This document shows positions 29,138 to 38,608 of a stretch of 64,000 bases of DNA, piece after piece. Every line of letters begins with the position of its first letter. Position 1 is the first letter of the stretch. The notes below the pieces were generated by a model. It did no database searches. It was not told where the DNA came from and saw only the letters and a program-made list of their open reading frames with translations. The stretch comes from Synechocystis sp. LKSZ1 (GTDB taxonomy: Bacteria; Cyanobacteriota; Cyanobacteriia; Cyanobacteriales; Microcystaceae): assembly GCF_040436315.1 (NCBI RefSeq), contig NZ_AP031572.1:3162001-3226000 (forward strand), read 5' to 3'. The translations under genes were made by a program, and so were the position numbers.

Positions 29138-29138
29138 G

Positions 29139-30017
29139 CTAGATGGGTAGCGTGGCCAGGGTTTGCGTCGCTAATTGACAGAGGGCCAGGTGTTGGGGGC
29201 TATTACTGGCCAAAATCCCGCCCCATTGGCAGACATCACCCCGGTTGTACCGTAGGGGTTGGCCATCAAAAAAGGTGAACTGGCCCCCGGCTTCCGTCAG
29301 AATAAGCTCCGGGGCGGCAAAATCCCAATCCTTGGCGGCGGATTTACCCGATAGGGAAATATAAACGTCGGCTTGCTGTTCGAGGATGGCCACGATTTTG
29401 CAACCGACACTGCCCACGTAATGACGGTCACGGAAGGGCAGTTGGTCGATCAGGTTTTGGAACCGTTGGTCTCGGTGGGTGCGGCTGACCACGAGGGTCA
29501 GGGCCTGGTCAGGGGCCGGGGCCACGATGGAGACGGGCCGGATTTCCCCACCAGAGCCATTTTCGACAAAACAACCCTGGCCTTGGGCCGCAAAGTAAAG
29601 TTTGTTGGCCTCAGGCACACCGACAAAGGCGAGGACGGGCCGTTGTTGATAGGCCAAAGCAATATGCAGGGCATATTCCCCAGTCCGGTCGATAAAATCA
29701 CGGGTGCCATCGAGGGGGTCAATAATCCAGACCCAATCCTGGGGCAGGGGGTCTTGGCCCTGGTGGGTTTCTTCGCTGAGATAGCCAAAGGCCTCCGTAC
29801 CAAAAGCCGCTGTCAGTTTTTCTAGGATGTGATGATTAGCCGCCAGATCTGCCGCCGTCACAGGGCCATCAGGTTTGCGGTGATCGATATTTAGTTGGGC
29901 ACTGTCCTCGCCCTGGTAATAGGTCTGGAGAATTTTCATCGCGCCCCAGGCAATGGCCCGGACGGTATCAGCCATAGAAGCAATAACAGGGTCAGGATTG
30001 GGGTAAAGCACGGGCAA
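29139..30017 (-). CDS. cysQ: CysQ-like 3'(2'),5'-bisphosphate nucleotidase / inositol monophosphatase family
   Basis: A 292-residue Li-sensitive phosphatase fold. Metal motifs are EETHQG, WIIDPLDGTRDFI and AAKDWDFAAPELILTEAGG. The family includes PAP phosphatase (CysQ), which removes 3'-phosphoadenosine 5'-phosphate in sulfate assimilation, and inositol or fructose bisphosphatases. The length and KDWD motif favour the CysQ side. The symbol is tentative. Confidence 0.78.
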   Translation of the reverse strand: MPVLYPNPDPVIASMADTVRAIAWGAMKILQTYYQGEDSAQLNIDHRKPDGPVTAADLAANHHILEKLTAAFGTEAFGYLSEETHQGQDPLPQDWVWIIDPLDGTRDFIDRTGEYALHIALAYQQRPVLAFVGVPEANKLYFAAQGQGCFVENGSGGEIRPVSIVAPAPDQALTLVVSRTHRDQRFQNLIDQLPFRDRHYVGSVGCKIVAILEQQADVYISLSGKSAAKDWDFAAPELILTEAGGQFTFFDGQPLRYNRGDVCQWGGILASNSPQHLALCQLATQTLATLPI

Positions 30018-30223
30018 AATTCAAAACAAGAGCGGAGTACCTGCCGGAATCGGAATGATTTATCGAGCCAACCTCATCATAGCGGTGTTGTAGAGTCGTT
30101 AATGCACCGAATTGTTGCTAGAGTCCTCATCGGGAAAAGCACCCAAGGCTCAGCTCAGGCTAAACCGGCTGAAAATATGGCAAAATCCAGATCATTCCTT
30201 TTATTTTCCTCACCTTTATAATC

Positions 30224-31702
30224 ATGGCTCTTTCTGCCCCTCCCCAAGGGAATCCTGTGTTCCAAATGCTTCTACCACAGCTTGAAAAAATAGTGGGGCC
30301 CGATGGGGTAATTAAGCGGAAAGATGAACTTTTGACCTATGAATGTGATGGCCTGACAGGTTATCGACAACGACCGGCGGTGGCAGTGTTACCCCGTACT
30401 ACAGAACAGGTTGCGGCCATTGTTCGCCTTTGCCATGAGCAAAAAATTTCGTGGGTGGCCCGCGGGGCCGGCACGGGCCTCTCTGGTGGAGCCTTACCCC
30501 TAGAGCATGGCCTGCTCATCGTCACTACCCGGATGCGGGAGATTTTGAGTATTGACCTGGAAAATCAGCGCATTGTGGTTCAGCCCGGTGTGATTAACAA
30601 TTGGGTCACCCAGGCCGTTAGTGGGGCCGGTTTTTACTATGCCCCCGATCCCTCTAGCCAAATTATCTGTTCCATTGGCGGCAACATTGCGGAAAACTCC
30701 GGCGGTGTCCATTGTCTCAAGTATGGTGTAACTACCAATCACGTCCTGGGCTTGAAGTTGGTCACGCCCGATGGGGACATCGTGGAGGTGGGGGGTTATC
30801 TGCCAGAAATGCCGGGTTATGACCTGACGGGCCTGTTTGTGGGCTCCGAGGGAACCCTGGGAATTGCCACGGAGATTACCCTCAAGATTTTGAAAACCCC
30901 AGAATCGATTTGCGTAGTCCTGGCGGACTTTATGAGCCTGGAGGCCACGGCCCAATCGGTGGCAGACATCATTGCCGCCGGTATTATTCCCGCCGGTATG
31001 GAAATTATGGATAACTTCAGTATCAATGCCGTAGAAGACGTCGTGGCGACGGGGTGTTATCCTCGGGATGCTACCGCTATTTTGTTAGTGGAACTGGATG
31101 GCCTGCCCGCCGAAGTCCAGGCCAATAAGGCAAAAGTGGCCGCTATTTGTCGTCAAAATCAGGCCCGAAGTATTACTACGGCCAACGATGCTGAAACCCG
31201 CTTCAAGCTCTGGAAGGGCCGCAAGGCCGCTTTTGCTGCTGCCGGCAAACTCAGTCCCAGTTACTTTGTCCAGGATGGCGTGGTGCCTCGCACTCAATTA
31301 GTGCAAATTTTGCAAGATATTGAGCAGTTAAGTCAAAAGTATGGTTTTCCCATTGCCAATGTCTTCCATGCGGGGGATGGCAACCTACATCCTTTAATTC
31401 TGTACAATCACCATATTCCGGGAGAGTGGGAACGGGTCGAAGAACTGGGGGGGGAAATTCTGAAGCGATGCGTGGCTTTGGGAGGGAGTCTCTCGGGGGA
31501 ACACGGTATTGGCACCGATAAAAATAACTTTATGCCAGCCATGTTCAATGAGACGGATCTAGAAACCATGGCCTGGATACGCTACTGTTTCAATCCCGAC
31601 AATTTGGCCAATCCGGGTAAGCTCTTTCCCACCCCCCGCTCCTGCGGCGAAGTGGCCAATCGTCAGCCACCATTGAGGGAGAGCTCTCTGCCTTTGTTCT
31701 AA
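30224..31702 (+). CDS. glcD: Glycolate dehydrogenase, FAD-binding subunit GlcD
   Basis: A 492-residue FAD enzyme that oxidises glycolate to glyoxylate in cyanobacterial photorespiration. The PCMH-type FAD domain has VARGAGTGLSGGALPLEHG and GSEGTLGIATEITLKIL. The C-terminal FAD-oxidase domain has HAGDGNLHPLILYN and GEHGIGTDK. No glcE or glcF gene is adjacent; in Synechocystis these subunits are also unlinked. D-lactate dehydrogenase is a related alternative. It stands alone with free space on both sides. Confidence 0.88.
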   Translation: MALSAPPQGNPVFQMLLPQLEKIVGPDGVIKRKDELLTYECDGLTGYRQRPAVAVLPRTTEQVAAIVRLCHEQKISWVARGAGTGLSGGALPLEHGLLIVTTRMREILSIDLENQRIVVQPGVINNWVTQAVSGAGFYYAPDPSSQIICSIGGNIAENSGGVHCLKYGVTTNHVLGLKLVTPDGDIVEVGGYLPEMPGYDLTGLFVGSEGTLGIATEITLKILKTPESICVVLADFMSLEATAQSVADIIAAGIIPAGMEIMDNFSINAVEDVVATGCYPRDATAILLVELDGLPAEVQANKAKVAAICRQNQARSITTANDAETRFKLWKGRKAAFAAAGKLSPSYFVQDGVVPRTQLVQILQDIEQLSQKYGFPIANVFHAGDGNLHPLILYNHHIPGEWERVEELGGEILKRCVALGGSLSGEHGIGTDKNNFMPAMFNETDLETMAWIRYCFNPDNLANPGKLFPTPRSCGEVANRQPPLRESSLPLF

Positions 31703-32047
31703 GGCCTGTCCTTCGCTTGTCTTTGGACAGTTATCAAGCTGGAGTATGGCTCGTCACCAACTCGAAATACTCTATGCTAGCGTGAATAGGCCTGGAACCT
31801 TTTCACCAAGATTAGGTCGGAGAAGTTGCTCTGAGGTCTCACTACTCTGCTGGAGTTTCAAATAAAAAAATGATTATCCATAGCGGTTAACTAATGCTTA
31901 ATTAAGTACTTTTTAACAACCCAGAGGCAGTACTAGAGCCTTTACCTTTGCTCCACAGACATTAGACATTAGAAATAAGGTTACTTGTGAGGAGCACACC
32001 CATGTTTGATTGTAGTTGTTTCATTTAATTCACCGAGGTTACAAGAC
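31703..32047. other. Gene-free interval between glcD and tic22
   Basis: This 345-base stretch holds no convincing gene. A CTGTCC/GGACAG inverted repeat just after glcD may be a weak 3' hairpin without a T-run. The palindrome CTTAATTAAG occurs near 31900. The AT-rich 3' half presumably carries the tic22 promoter, but I could not fix boxes. Confidence 0.4.
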
Positions 32048-32782
32048 ATGCATTCGTTGATTCGTTGGGGAACCACCCTAGGCCTAGTCGGCAGTACCGT
32101 ACTCAGCACATTTCTGGGGGGAATGCTGAAAGTTGTCGCCCTACCCACGGAGGAGGTCGCCAAAATTCTGCAAGGGATTCCTGTCTTTACCATTGCTGAT
32201 CCCCAGGGAGCTCCCTTAGTGGCTGTCGCAGAGAATAAACAAAGAGTGACCGGTGTTTTTATTAGCCAAAAAGAGGCCCAAAACTTTTTCAACGAGTTGA
32301 AAAAGCAAAAGCCAGATGTGGCCTCAAAGGTTAGTGTCCAACCCGTTTCCCTCGGCGAAGTTTATAAACTCATTGTTGCTAATGAGAAAAAACCGGATGC
32401 CCTCGTCTTTTCCTATGTTCCCACCCCCCAGGAAGTGGCCTCCGCTAAGCAGGTAGCAGGTCAGGACTATACCGGTGGCGTGCCTTTGTTTGTGGCTCGG
32501 GGCGGCAAAGAAAAGGGCTACCTGACCATTGAGCAAAACAAAGAACAGGTGATTCCCTTCTTTTTTGAGAAAAAGCAGATTACCGAAATGGTAGAACGCT
32601 TCAAAAAAGATAAACCCGACCTAGCTTCCACGGTTTCCATTGATGTCGTCCCCCTTGAAAACGTCATTTCTACCTTGCAAAGCAGTAATGATGCCATGCT
32701 GAAGCAAATTCGCATCGTTCCAACGGAGGAAGCCCTACAGTTTATTCGCTCTCTTTCGGCCCAACAACCTCAGAAAAAATAA
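32048..32782 (+). CDS. tic22: Tic22-family protein
   Basis: A 244-residue exported protein. A signal peptide (to about residue 31, VVALPTEE) precedes two similar Tic22 repeats: IPVFTIADPQGAPLVA with FISQKEAQNFFNELK, and VPLFVARGGKEKGYLTI with FFFEKKQITEMVERFK. Cyanobacterial Tic22 is a periplasmic/lumenal chaperone thought to help Omp85 outer-membrane assembly; in plastids it is in the import machinery. ATG 32048 puts the signal peptide at the N-terminus; the open frame upstream has no such feature. Confidence 0.88.
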   Translation: MHSLIRWGTTLGLVGSTVLSTFLGGMLKVVALPTEEVAKILQGIPVFTIADPQGAPLVAVAENKQRVTGVFISQKEAQNFFNELKKQKPDVASKVSVQPVSLGEVYKLIVANEKKPDALVFSYVPTPQEVASAKQVAGQDYTGGVPLFVARGGKEKGYLTIEQNKEQVIPFFFEKKQITEMVERFKKDKPDLASTVSIDVVPLENVISTLQSSNDAMLKQIRIVPTEEALQFIRSLSAQQPQKK

Positions 32783-32783
32783 G

Positions 32784-32904
32784 TAATACCAATTCTTCAA
32801 GTAAAGGCTACAAATTTTTACCCCTCCGCCTGCGGCACCTCCCCTTACCAAGGGGAGGACGGGTGGGGTCATTTGTGTCATCAGGTTTCAGAGATTTGGT
32901 ATAA
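32784..32904. repeat. MITE-like palindromic element
   Basis: About 121 bases bounded by near-inverted ends TAATACCAATTCT and AGATTTGGTATAA. The centre holds a perfect hairpin CCTCCCCTT-ACC-AAGGGGAGG (32838-32858) inside an outer ACCCC/GGGGT pairing. It has no coding capacity. Similar hairpin-rich elements with ATACCAA-type ends are dispersed in many cyanobacterial genomes, from memory. Confidence 0.6.
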
Positions 32905-32957
32905 GCCCTGGAGGGCTTACACATAAGAGAAGTCCGGCCAAAGGGCCGGCTTTTTTA
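32902..32957 (+). terminator. Tic22 terminator with preceding perfect hairpin
   Basis: Two hairpins in series. AAGCCCT-GG-AGGGCTT (about 32903-32918) comes first; then CCGGCC/GGCCGG with AAAG loop (32934-32949) is followed by CTTTTTT. It ends exactly at the stop codon of the convergent thf1 gene, so it could serve both directions. Confidence 0.8.
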
Positions 32958-33665
32958 TTCAGGGCTGGTCTCAGCGGAGACAGTAGAATTTTCAGCTTCG
33001 GCGGCTGCTTGTTTTTCCCGCTTTTTGCGCTCGGCTTCGGCCGTTTCTTCGAGAACCTTAAGCAGTTGGTCAACTTTATCGAGGTTACTGCGATACAAAT
33101 CTAGATCTTTCTGGAGTTTTTCGTCAGTGAAACCCAGACTCTCAGCTAATTGCTTTAGCAGTTGTTGACGCTGTTCGGCGTCGGTTTTGAGCTCGGGGGC
33201 TGTTTCTAGCATCAAGGTGTAGAGACCAATGGCAAAAAGACGACTGTATTTAAAATTGGGTCGTTGTTGAATCGTCCGTAGGGTTTGCAGGAGGGGAAAA
33301 GCCGTATCTTGGCTGGCTTCACTAAGTTGAGGCAGGAGTTCTGACCAGACCAGGCCTTGGCAACTCTCGCGCAGGGCCTGGGCATCGCGGCGGTATTGTT
33401 CTGGTTGGCCCCCTACCGCTCGACAGAGAGCCGCAAAAATGGCCGGTAGGTCGGCAGCGGGTTGGTAGCCTTGCATAAAGCGGTCGAAGGCCGTCACCAC
33501 GCCTAGGGCAAAAATAGGGTCGTAGCGGAAATCCCCATTGACCATCAGTAAATGAATTTCTACCAAGAGTTCTTCTACAAAACGTCGGTAAATGGAACTG
33601 ACCGGCCGAGTGTAGTGGGTGTAGAATTCACGTTTGGCTTCTGAAACAGTGCGAATTTTAGTCAC
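32955..33665 (-). CDS. thf1: Photosystem II biogenesis protein Thf1/Psb29
   Basis: A 236-residue protein needed for PSII repair and thylakoid formation; it stabilises the FtsH2/FtsH3 complex. The N-terminus TVSEAKREFYTHYTRPVSSIYRR, given in part, and MVNGDFRYDPIFALG with FDRFMQGYQP are diagnostic. The C-terminal 60 residues form a charged coiled coil (LDKVDQLLKVLEETAEAERK). It has no membrane segment. Located downstream of a NarL-type regulator on the same strand, 67 bases away. Confidence 0.93.
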   Translation of the reverse strand: MTKIRTVSEAKREFYTHYTRPVSSIYRRFVEELLVEIHLLMVNGDFRYDPIFALGVVTAFDRFMQGYQPAADLPAIFAALCRAVGGQPEQYRRDAQALRESCQGLVWSELLPQLSEASQDTAFPLLQTLRTIQQRPNFKYSRLFAIGLYTLMLETAPELKTDAEQRQQLLKQLAESLGFTDEKLQKDLDLYRSNLDKVDQLLKVLEETAEAERKKREKQAAAEAENSTVSAETSPE

Positions 33666-33732
33666 AAACCCAACTTAACAAACATTAACGTTATCCTTAT
33701 TTTCCCCCCTCGGGTCCCCTTTGCCAAGGCGA

Positions 33733-34365
33733 TTAGACCAGACCCGAGCGCAGGGCCAGGACAGCGGCCTGTACCCGGTCATCCACCGAGAGTTTATTCA
33801 TAATGCCCCGGACATGGGTCTTGATGGTATTGGTGCTGAGGTAAAGTTCACTGGCAATTTCTTGATTACTTTTTCCTTCGACGATCAGTTTCAGGACATC
33901 CATTTCCCGTTCCGATAACGCATTCAGGCCAGGAACAACGGGATTAACGGGGGCCTTCAGGTTTTCGACGACTAAACGCGCAATCTGGGGATCTAGATAG
34001 GTTGCGCCTTCCTTAGCTGCTTCGATAGCCGCCAAGAGACGCTCTAAACTGGCCCCCTTGACACAGTAAGCATCGGCTCCACTGGACAGGGCGGCGACCA
34101 CCTCCGTTTGCAGTGTGTGGGAGGTCAACATCACAATATGAACCTGAGGTCGTTGGGCCTTGATTTGTTTGGTAGCAGCAATGCCATCCAGGCCGGGTAG
34201 GCCGATATCCATCACGATTAAGTCGGGCATCAGGGCCAGGGCCTGCTGAACGGCACTATAACCATCTTCAGCTCGACCGATCACCGTAAAATTTGCTTGC
34301 TCACTGAGGGCTTGCTCCAATCCCAACTGCATGAGGGGGTCATCTTCAACGATTAAAATTCGCAT
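33733..34365 (-). CDS. NarL/FixJ-family response regulator
   Basis: A 210-residue regulator. The receiver domain starts MRILIVEDDP and has phospho-acceptor Asp53 in LIVMDIGLPGLDG, switch Thr in VMLTSHT and a Lys in YCVKGAS. The C-terminal LuxR-type helix-turn-helix is LSEREMDVLKLIVEGKSNQEIASELYLS, given in part. It is divergent from the MASE1-GAF kinase 146 bases away, which is its likely partner. ATG 34365 is chosen over one nine codons upstream, as it begins the receiver fold. Confidence 0.88.
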   Translation of the reverse strand: MRILIVEDDPLMQLGLEQALSEQANFTVIGRAEDGYSAVQQALALMPDLIVMDIGLPGLDGIAATKQIKAQRPQVHIVMLTSHTLQTEVVAALSSGADAYCVKGASLERLLAAIEAAKEGATYLDPQIARLVVENLKAPVNPVVPGLNALSEREMDVLKLIVEGKSNQEIASELYLSTNTIKTHVRGIMNKLSVDDRVQAAVLALRSGLV

Positions 34366-34510
34366 AGCATCAGCGAGAAAAAGATTTTTCATCCCTTGGG
34401 GGGAAGTAAAGCCATCTACAGTGTAGGCAATCTGAGGAGGGTATGACAGAATTTGTGAAAAACTTCGCCGCTGCTGGGGTTCTGGCTTTGCCGGTGCTAA
34501 CCTCGTTTCT

Positions 34511-36715
34511 ATGGTAGTTCGCCTTGATCCCTCTCAATTTCGACGCAATTTACTGGCCTTGCCGGCGGTTTTTCCGCCCCTAGCGCTTCCATCGATGGTT
34601 AGGATTAGCCTGCTGGCCCTGGCCTACAGTCTGTTGGGGGCCTGGACCCATGCTCTGCCGATAGTCTTCACCCTGGGTTTTGCCTTAGCCGTTCTGTTGC
34701 TTTGGGACAGCGTAGGCCTTTGGCCTTGGATCTGGGGAGAGTTGGCCCTACAGCTCTGGCTCGGCCAGGGAGTTGCTCAGGCCCTACTCATGGCCCTAGG
34801 CGCTGGCCTGGCTTTAGTCTTAACCCAAAAGGCCCTAACGTTTTGTCAATTTTCTCCCCAGTTGGCCCGTCTGCGGGATGTGATCCTGCTGATTCTATTA
34901 GGAGCCTTTTTCCCATCCCTGCTGAAGGCTTGCTTTGACCACGGCTTGTGGAACCTTGGGCAGGGGGATTGGCTGTCCTACAGTAGCGGGAGCCTACTGT
35001 TAACACCGCTATTGTTACGATTCGGCTTGGCTGGTCGTGGCCTTTGGCGTCGGCGCCACCGTCGTCAGCGGTTGTTAGAGGCCTTGCTCTGTTTTAGTTT
35101 TTTAGCAGTGTTGGGCTGGCTAATTTTTGCCAGTCAGCATTGGCGGCTTAATCCTTGGGATGAGGGCCTGCGTCATGCCCAATCCTTGGAGTATCTACCC
35201 TTTCCCTTTGTTGTTTGGGCGGCCCTGCGTTTTCCGACCTGGGGAGCGGTGGGTTCGACCCTGGTGATATCGGCCCTCGCCATTGTGGGAACGCTCCAAG
35301 GAGAAGGGTCGTTCATTGTACAAAGCCAGGATTTTGGTCAGGCGGTCATTGTCCTACAAATCTTCATTATCATTCTTACTAGTACTACTTTGTTGTTATC
35401 GGCGGCAGTGGCCGAGCGTCAACGTATGGAAAATCAACTGCGTTTGACCTGGGAACGAGACCGTCTGATTGCTGAAACGGCCCAAAAAGTCCGTCAATCT
35501 TTGGATCTGTCCCACATTTTTCAGACGACGGTGACGGAAATTCGTCGGCTTCTTCACACCGATCGCGTCTATATTGCCCTACTCAATACTCACCATCGCT
35601 TTGAAGTGGTGGCGGAATCCCTGGCCCCCGGCTATCCTTCCCTTCGCCAAGGCCAACGGGAAAACCCCCGCTACGAAGATATTGTTTCTCTACTACCCAA
35701 AAGTACTTGGATGGTTCACAACGTCGAGCATCTCACCATCTCAAGTACCCTGGCCAACTACTATCGCCACTATCAAATCAAAGGCCTATTGACTGTCCCC
35801 TTGGTAGCCCAGGGGGTTACCCTTGGGTTGTTAGTCGCCCATCATTGTCATGGCCCCCGCCATTGGCACCGGGGGGATATTCGTCTAATGGAACAGTTGG
35901 GAACCCAGGTGGCCATTGCCATTCAACAAGCTCAACTGTATCAAAAAGTCCAAGCCCTTAATCAAAACCTAGAGGAACAGGTCAAGGCTCGCACGGCAGA
36001 ACTAGAGGAAAAGATGCTGGAGTTGGCTGACCTCAACCAGATGAAAGCCATTTTTCTACAGGCCGTTTCCCACGATCTGAGAACCTCCCTAATGGGCTTG
36101 GTAATGTTATTAAAAAATCTGCAAAATCGTTCTGACGAAACCCTGGTTCTCTCCCGCCCCGTCTTGGATTGTTTAGTACAGAGTGGCGAACGTCAGTTGA
36201 CCCTGCTCAATGCCCTGGCGGAACATCATTTTGCCACCCCCCAGGCCCTCGTACTCAACTGTCAGGCCCTGGCCCTGCCAACTTTGATAGACCAGTTAAA
36301 CCAGGACTGGTCGGCCCTCTTCCAGCAAAACCAAATCCAGTTTCAGAGTGATGTGACCGAGCCCCTTCCCTTAGTGTGGGCAGATGGTACTTATCTACGC
36401 CAAGTGTTGGATAATTTATTGACTAATGCCCTCAAACATAACCCTCCCGACATTGAGCTTCATCTCTCGGCTGTCTTAGAACAAAAATACGTTCGTCTAA
36501 TGCTCCAAGATACGGGTATTGGTATGGATGTCAACCAGTGCCGTCAACTCTTCCGGCCCTATCTCCGTAGTGTGCATAATCAGCGTCTGACCGGAATTGG
36601 TCTGGGCTGTTATCAATGTCGTCAAATTATTGAGGCCCACGGCGGCCAGATTGGCGTCGAGAGTCAACCGGGCCAGGGAACGACTTTTTGGTTTACTCTG
36701 CCTCTGGCGGAGTAA
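34511..36715 (+). CDS. MASE1-GAF sensor histidine kinase
   Basis: A 734-residue membrane kinase. About eight hydrophobic helices (residues 28-300) form a MASE1-like sensor. A GAF domain follows (about 320-475: LLHTDRVYIALLNTHHRF), then a coiled coil, HisKA with AVSHDLRTSLMGL (His521), and an ATPase domain with LDNLLTNALKHNPPD, DTGIGMD and GIGLGCYQCRQIIEAHGG. The G2 box reads GIGLGCYQC, slightly unusual but compatible with activity. The signal is unknown. It pairs by position with the divergent NarL-type regulator. Confidence 0.85.
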   Translation: MVVRLDPSQFRRNLLALPAVFPPLALPSMVRISLLALAYSLLGAWTHALPIVFTLGFALAVLLLWDSVGLWPWIWGELALQLWLGQGVAQALLMALGAGLALVLTQKALTFCQFSPQLARLRDVILLILLGAFFPSLLKACFDHGLWNLGQGDWLSYSSGSLLLTPLLLRFGLAGRGLWRRRHRRQRLLEALLCFSFLAVLGWLIFASQHWRLNPWDEGLRHAQSLEYLPFPFVVWAALRFPTWGAVGSTLVISALAIVGTLQGEGSFIVQSQDFGQAVIVLQIFIIILTSTTLLLSAAVAERQRMENQLRLTWERDRLIAETAQKVRQSLDLSHIFQTTVTEIRRLLHTDRVYIALLNTHHRFEVVAESLAPGYPSLRQGQRENPRYEDIVSLLPKSTWMVHNVEHLTISSTLANYYRHYQIKGLLTVPLVAQGVTLGLLVAHHCHGPRHWHRGDIRLMEQLGTQVAIAIQQAQLYQKVQALNQNLEEQVKARTAELEEKMLELADLNQMKAIFLQAVSHDLRTSLMGLVMLLKNLQNRSDETLVLSRPVLDCLVQSGERQLTLLNALAEHHFATPQALVLNCQALALPTLIDQLNQDWSALFQQNQIQFQSDVTEPLPLVWADGTYLRQVLDNLLTNALKHNPPDIELHLSAVLEQKYVRLMLQDTGIGMDVNQCRQLFRPYLRSVHNQRLTGIGLGCYQCRQIIEAHGGQIGVESQPGQGTTFWFTLPLAE

Positions 36716-36791
36716 AATCAGGCTCCTCGCGTAATATCCTGAGTAAACTTGCTTGCATTGGCTGGGATGTTTAGGTATCCCAGGGAGTACT

Positions 36792-37631
36792 ATGTCCACG
36801 GAACTTCAAGACCGCCTTGCCCTAGCCCATCGCTTAGCGGATCTGGCCGGCACTGTCCTGCGCCAGTATTTTCGTCAACCCTACTTGCCCGCTGAAACCA
36901 AAGGGGAAGAAGTGTCTGCCATCGTTACCCTAGCGGATCAAGAAGCCGAAGATGCGATGGTGGCCGCCATTCGAGAGCAATTTCCTTTGGATGGTATCAT
37001 CCGCGAAGAAGGGGCCGATTACCCGAGCCAGAGTGGTTACGCCTGGGTGCTAGACCCCATTGATGGGACGTCGGCCTTTGTCCGGGGCCTGCCGACCTTT
37101 GGTATTTTAATTGGCCTGGTGGATAGTCTCGGAACCCCCCTCCTGGGAATTGCCGATCAACCCATTCTTGGCGAACGCTGGCAGGGCCTGTGGGGAGAAA
37201 CCAGTTTCTATCAAGGCCAACCCATCCAGAATCCCTACGGCCATTCGTCTCCGCTGGCCCTCGACCAGACCTGTTTGGCCAGTACCACGCCCTTAATGTT
37301 CACGACGCCCCGGCAACGGGCCATTGCGGCCCATCTCCAAAACACTTGTCGGCGCACCGCCTTTGGCGGGGATTGCTACAACTATCTCTGCCTAGCGGCG
37401 GGAAAAACCGCCATGCCCCTGCTCATTTTGGAAGCGGATATGAAGTACTATGATTTTTGCGCCTTGATCCCCATTTTGCAGGGAGCGGGGGCCTCAATCA
37501 CGGACTGGGCGGGCCGGCCCCTCACCCCCTACTCGACGGAAATTCTGGCGGCGTCTAACCCCAGTCTCCACCAATTAGCCCTCCAGGCCATTGCTCGTTG
37601 TCCTGCCTCCCAAGGCCCTGACGATGATTAA
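36792..37631 (+). CDS. hisN: Inositol-monophosphatase-family phosphatase, histidinol-phosphatase (HisN) type
   Basis: A 279-residue phosphatase. Metal motifs are IIREEGADY, WVLDPIDGTSAFVRGLPTFG and MKYYDFCALIPILQGAGA. DGTxxFVRGLPTFG and the EADMKYYD arrangement resemble HisN, which makes histidinol in histidine synthesis; inositol monophosphatase is the alternative. ATG 36792 has GGGAG 5 bases upstream. A 7-base hairpin (CTGGGAT/ATCCCAG, 36762-36783) ends at this ribosome binding site. The symbol is tentative. Confidence 0.78.
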   Translation: MSTELQDRLALAHRLADLAGTVLRQYFRQPYLPAETKGEEVSAIVTLADQEAEDAMVAAIREQFPLDGIIREEGADYPSQSGYAWVLDPIDGTSAFVRGLPTFGILIGLVDSLGTPLLGIADQPILGERWQGLWGETSFYQGQPIQNPYGHSSPLALDQTCLASTTPLMFTTPRQRAIAAHLQNTCRRTAFGGDCYNYLCLAAGKTAMPLLILEADMKYYDFCALIPILQGAGASITDWAGRPLTPYSTEILAASNPSLHQLALQAIARCPASQGPDDD

Positions 37632-37679
37632 CACCGTAACGACCCAAATCCCGGCGCTCACGCCCACTCGACTAACCCT

Positions 37680-38603
37680 ATGAAAATTCTCGTCACGGGT
37701 GGTACTGGCTTCTTAGGCACCATGCTCTGCTCCCACCTCGAGGCCCAGGGCCATGAACTAACCCGCATCAATTCCCGTAACTGTGACCTGACCCAGGCCG
37801 ATTCCCTCCAGCAGTTTAATGGCGAACGTTTCGACCAAATTTACCATTTAGCCGCTTGGACCCAAGCTGGGGATTTTTGCCTCTTCCACCCCGGCGAACA
37901 GTGGATCATCAATCAAAAACTCAACACCAATGTCCTGACTTGGTGGCAGGGCCAACAACCCCAGGCCAAACTGATCTGCATGGGCACCAGTTGTGCCTAC
38001 GACCCCAATCTGCCGCTACGGGAGGAAAATTATTTAACCGGGCTACCCATTGATAGTCTGTTTACCTACGCCATGACCAAACGCATGCTCTATACGGGTC
38101 TATTGGCCCTGCATCGGCAATATGGCCTTAACTATCTCTGTTTAGTTCCCTCTACTCTCTACGGGCCGGGTTATCATACCGATGGCCGACAAATGCATTT
38201 TATTTTTGACTTAATTCGTAAAATTATTCGTGGCAAGCTCTACGGGGAACCCGTGATCCTGTGGGGTGATGGCTATCAGTCTCGGGAGTTGGTGTATGTC
38301 GGAGACTTTGCCCAGATTGCGATCCAATTGGCCCAATCCGTTGACAACGATCTGATTAACATTGGAGCGGGGGAAGAGTTTACCATTCGCCACTTCGCTG
38401 AATTGATTTGCCAAGAAGTAGGCTACGATTTCCAGCAAATTCAGTTTGATACGAGCCGCTACGTCGGTGCTAAATCCAAGTGTTTAGAAGTGGAGCGACT
38501 TCATCAGCGTTTACCCGATGTATCCTTAACGCCTCTGGCAAAAGGGTTAGCTCAAACCATTCAATGGTTCTGGCAAGAACAAGAAAAACTCCTACCCGCC
38601 TAG
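37680..38603 (+). CDS. NAD-dependent sugar epimerase/dehydratase (GDP-fucose-synthase-like SDR)
   Basis: A 307-residue extended short-chain dehydrogenase. It has the N-terminal NAD motif VTGGTGFLGTMLC, IYHLAAW, Ser in MGTSCAYDP and the catalytic YAMTK pair. PSTLYGPGYHTDGRQMHFI and GDGYQSRELVYVGDFA are typical of GDP-L-fucose synthase and related nucleotide-sugar enzymes. The product is probably for surface polysaccharide. It lies 48 bases after the HisN-like gene on the same strand. Confidence 0.82.
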   Translation: MKILVTGGTGFLGTMLCSHLEAQGHELTRINSRNCDLTQADSLQQFNGERFDQIYHLAAWTQAGDFCLFHPGEQWIINQKLNTNVLTWWQGQQPQAKLICMGTSCAYDPNLPLREENYLTGLPIDSLFTYAMTKRMLYTGLLALHRQYGLNYLCLVPSTLYGPGYHTDGRQMHFIFDLIRKIIRGKLYGEPVILWGDGYQSRELVYVGDFAQIAIQLAQSVDNDLINIGAGEEFTIRHFAELICQEVGYDFQQIQFDTSRYVGAKSKCLEVERLHQRLPDVSLTPLAKGLAQTIQWFWQEQEKLLPA

Positions 38604-38608
38604 GAGCT

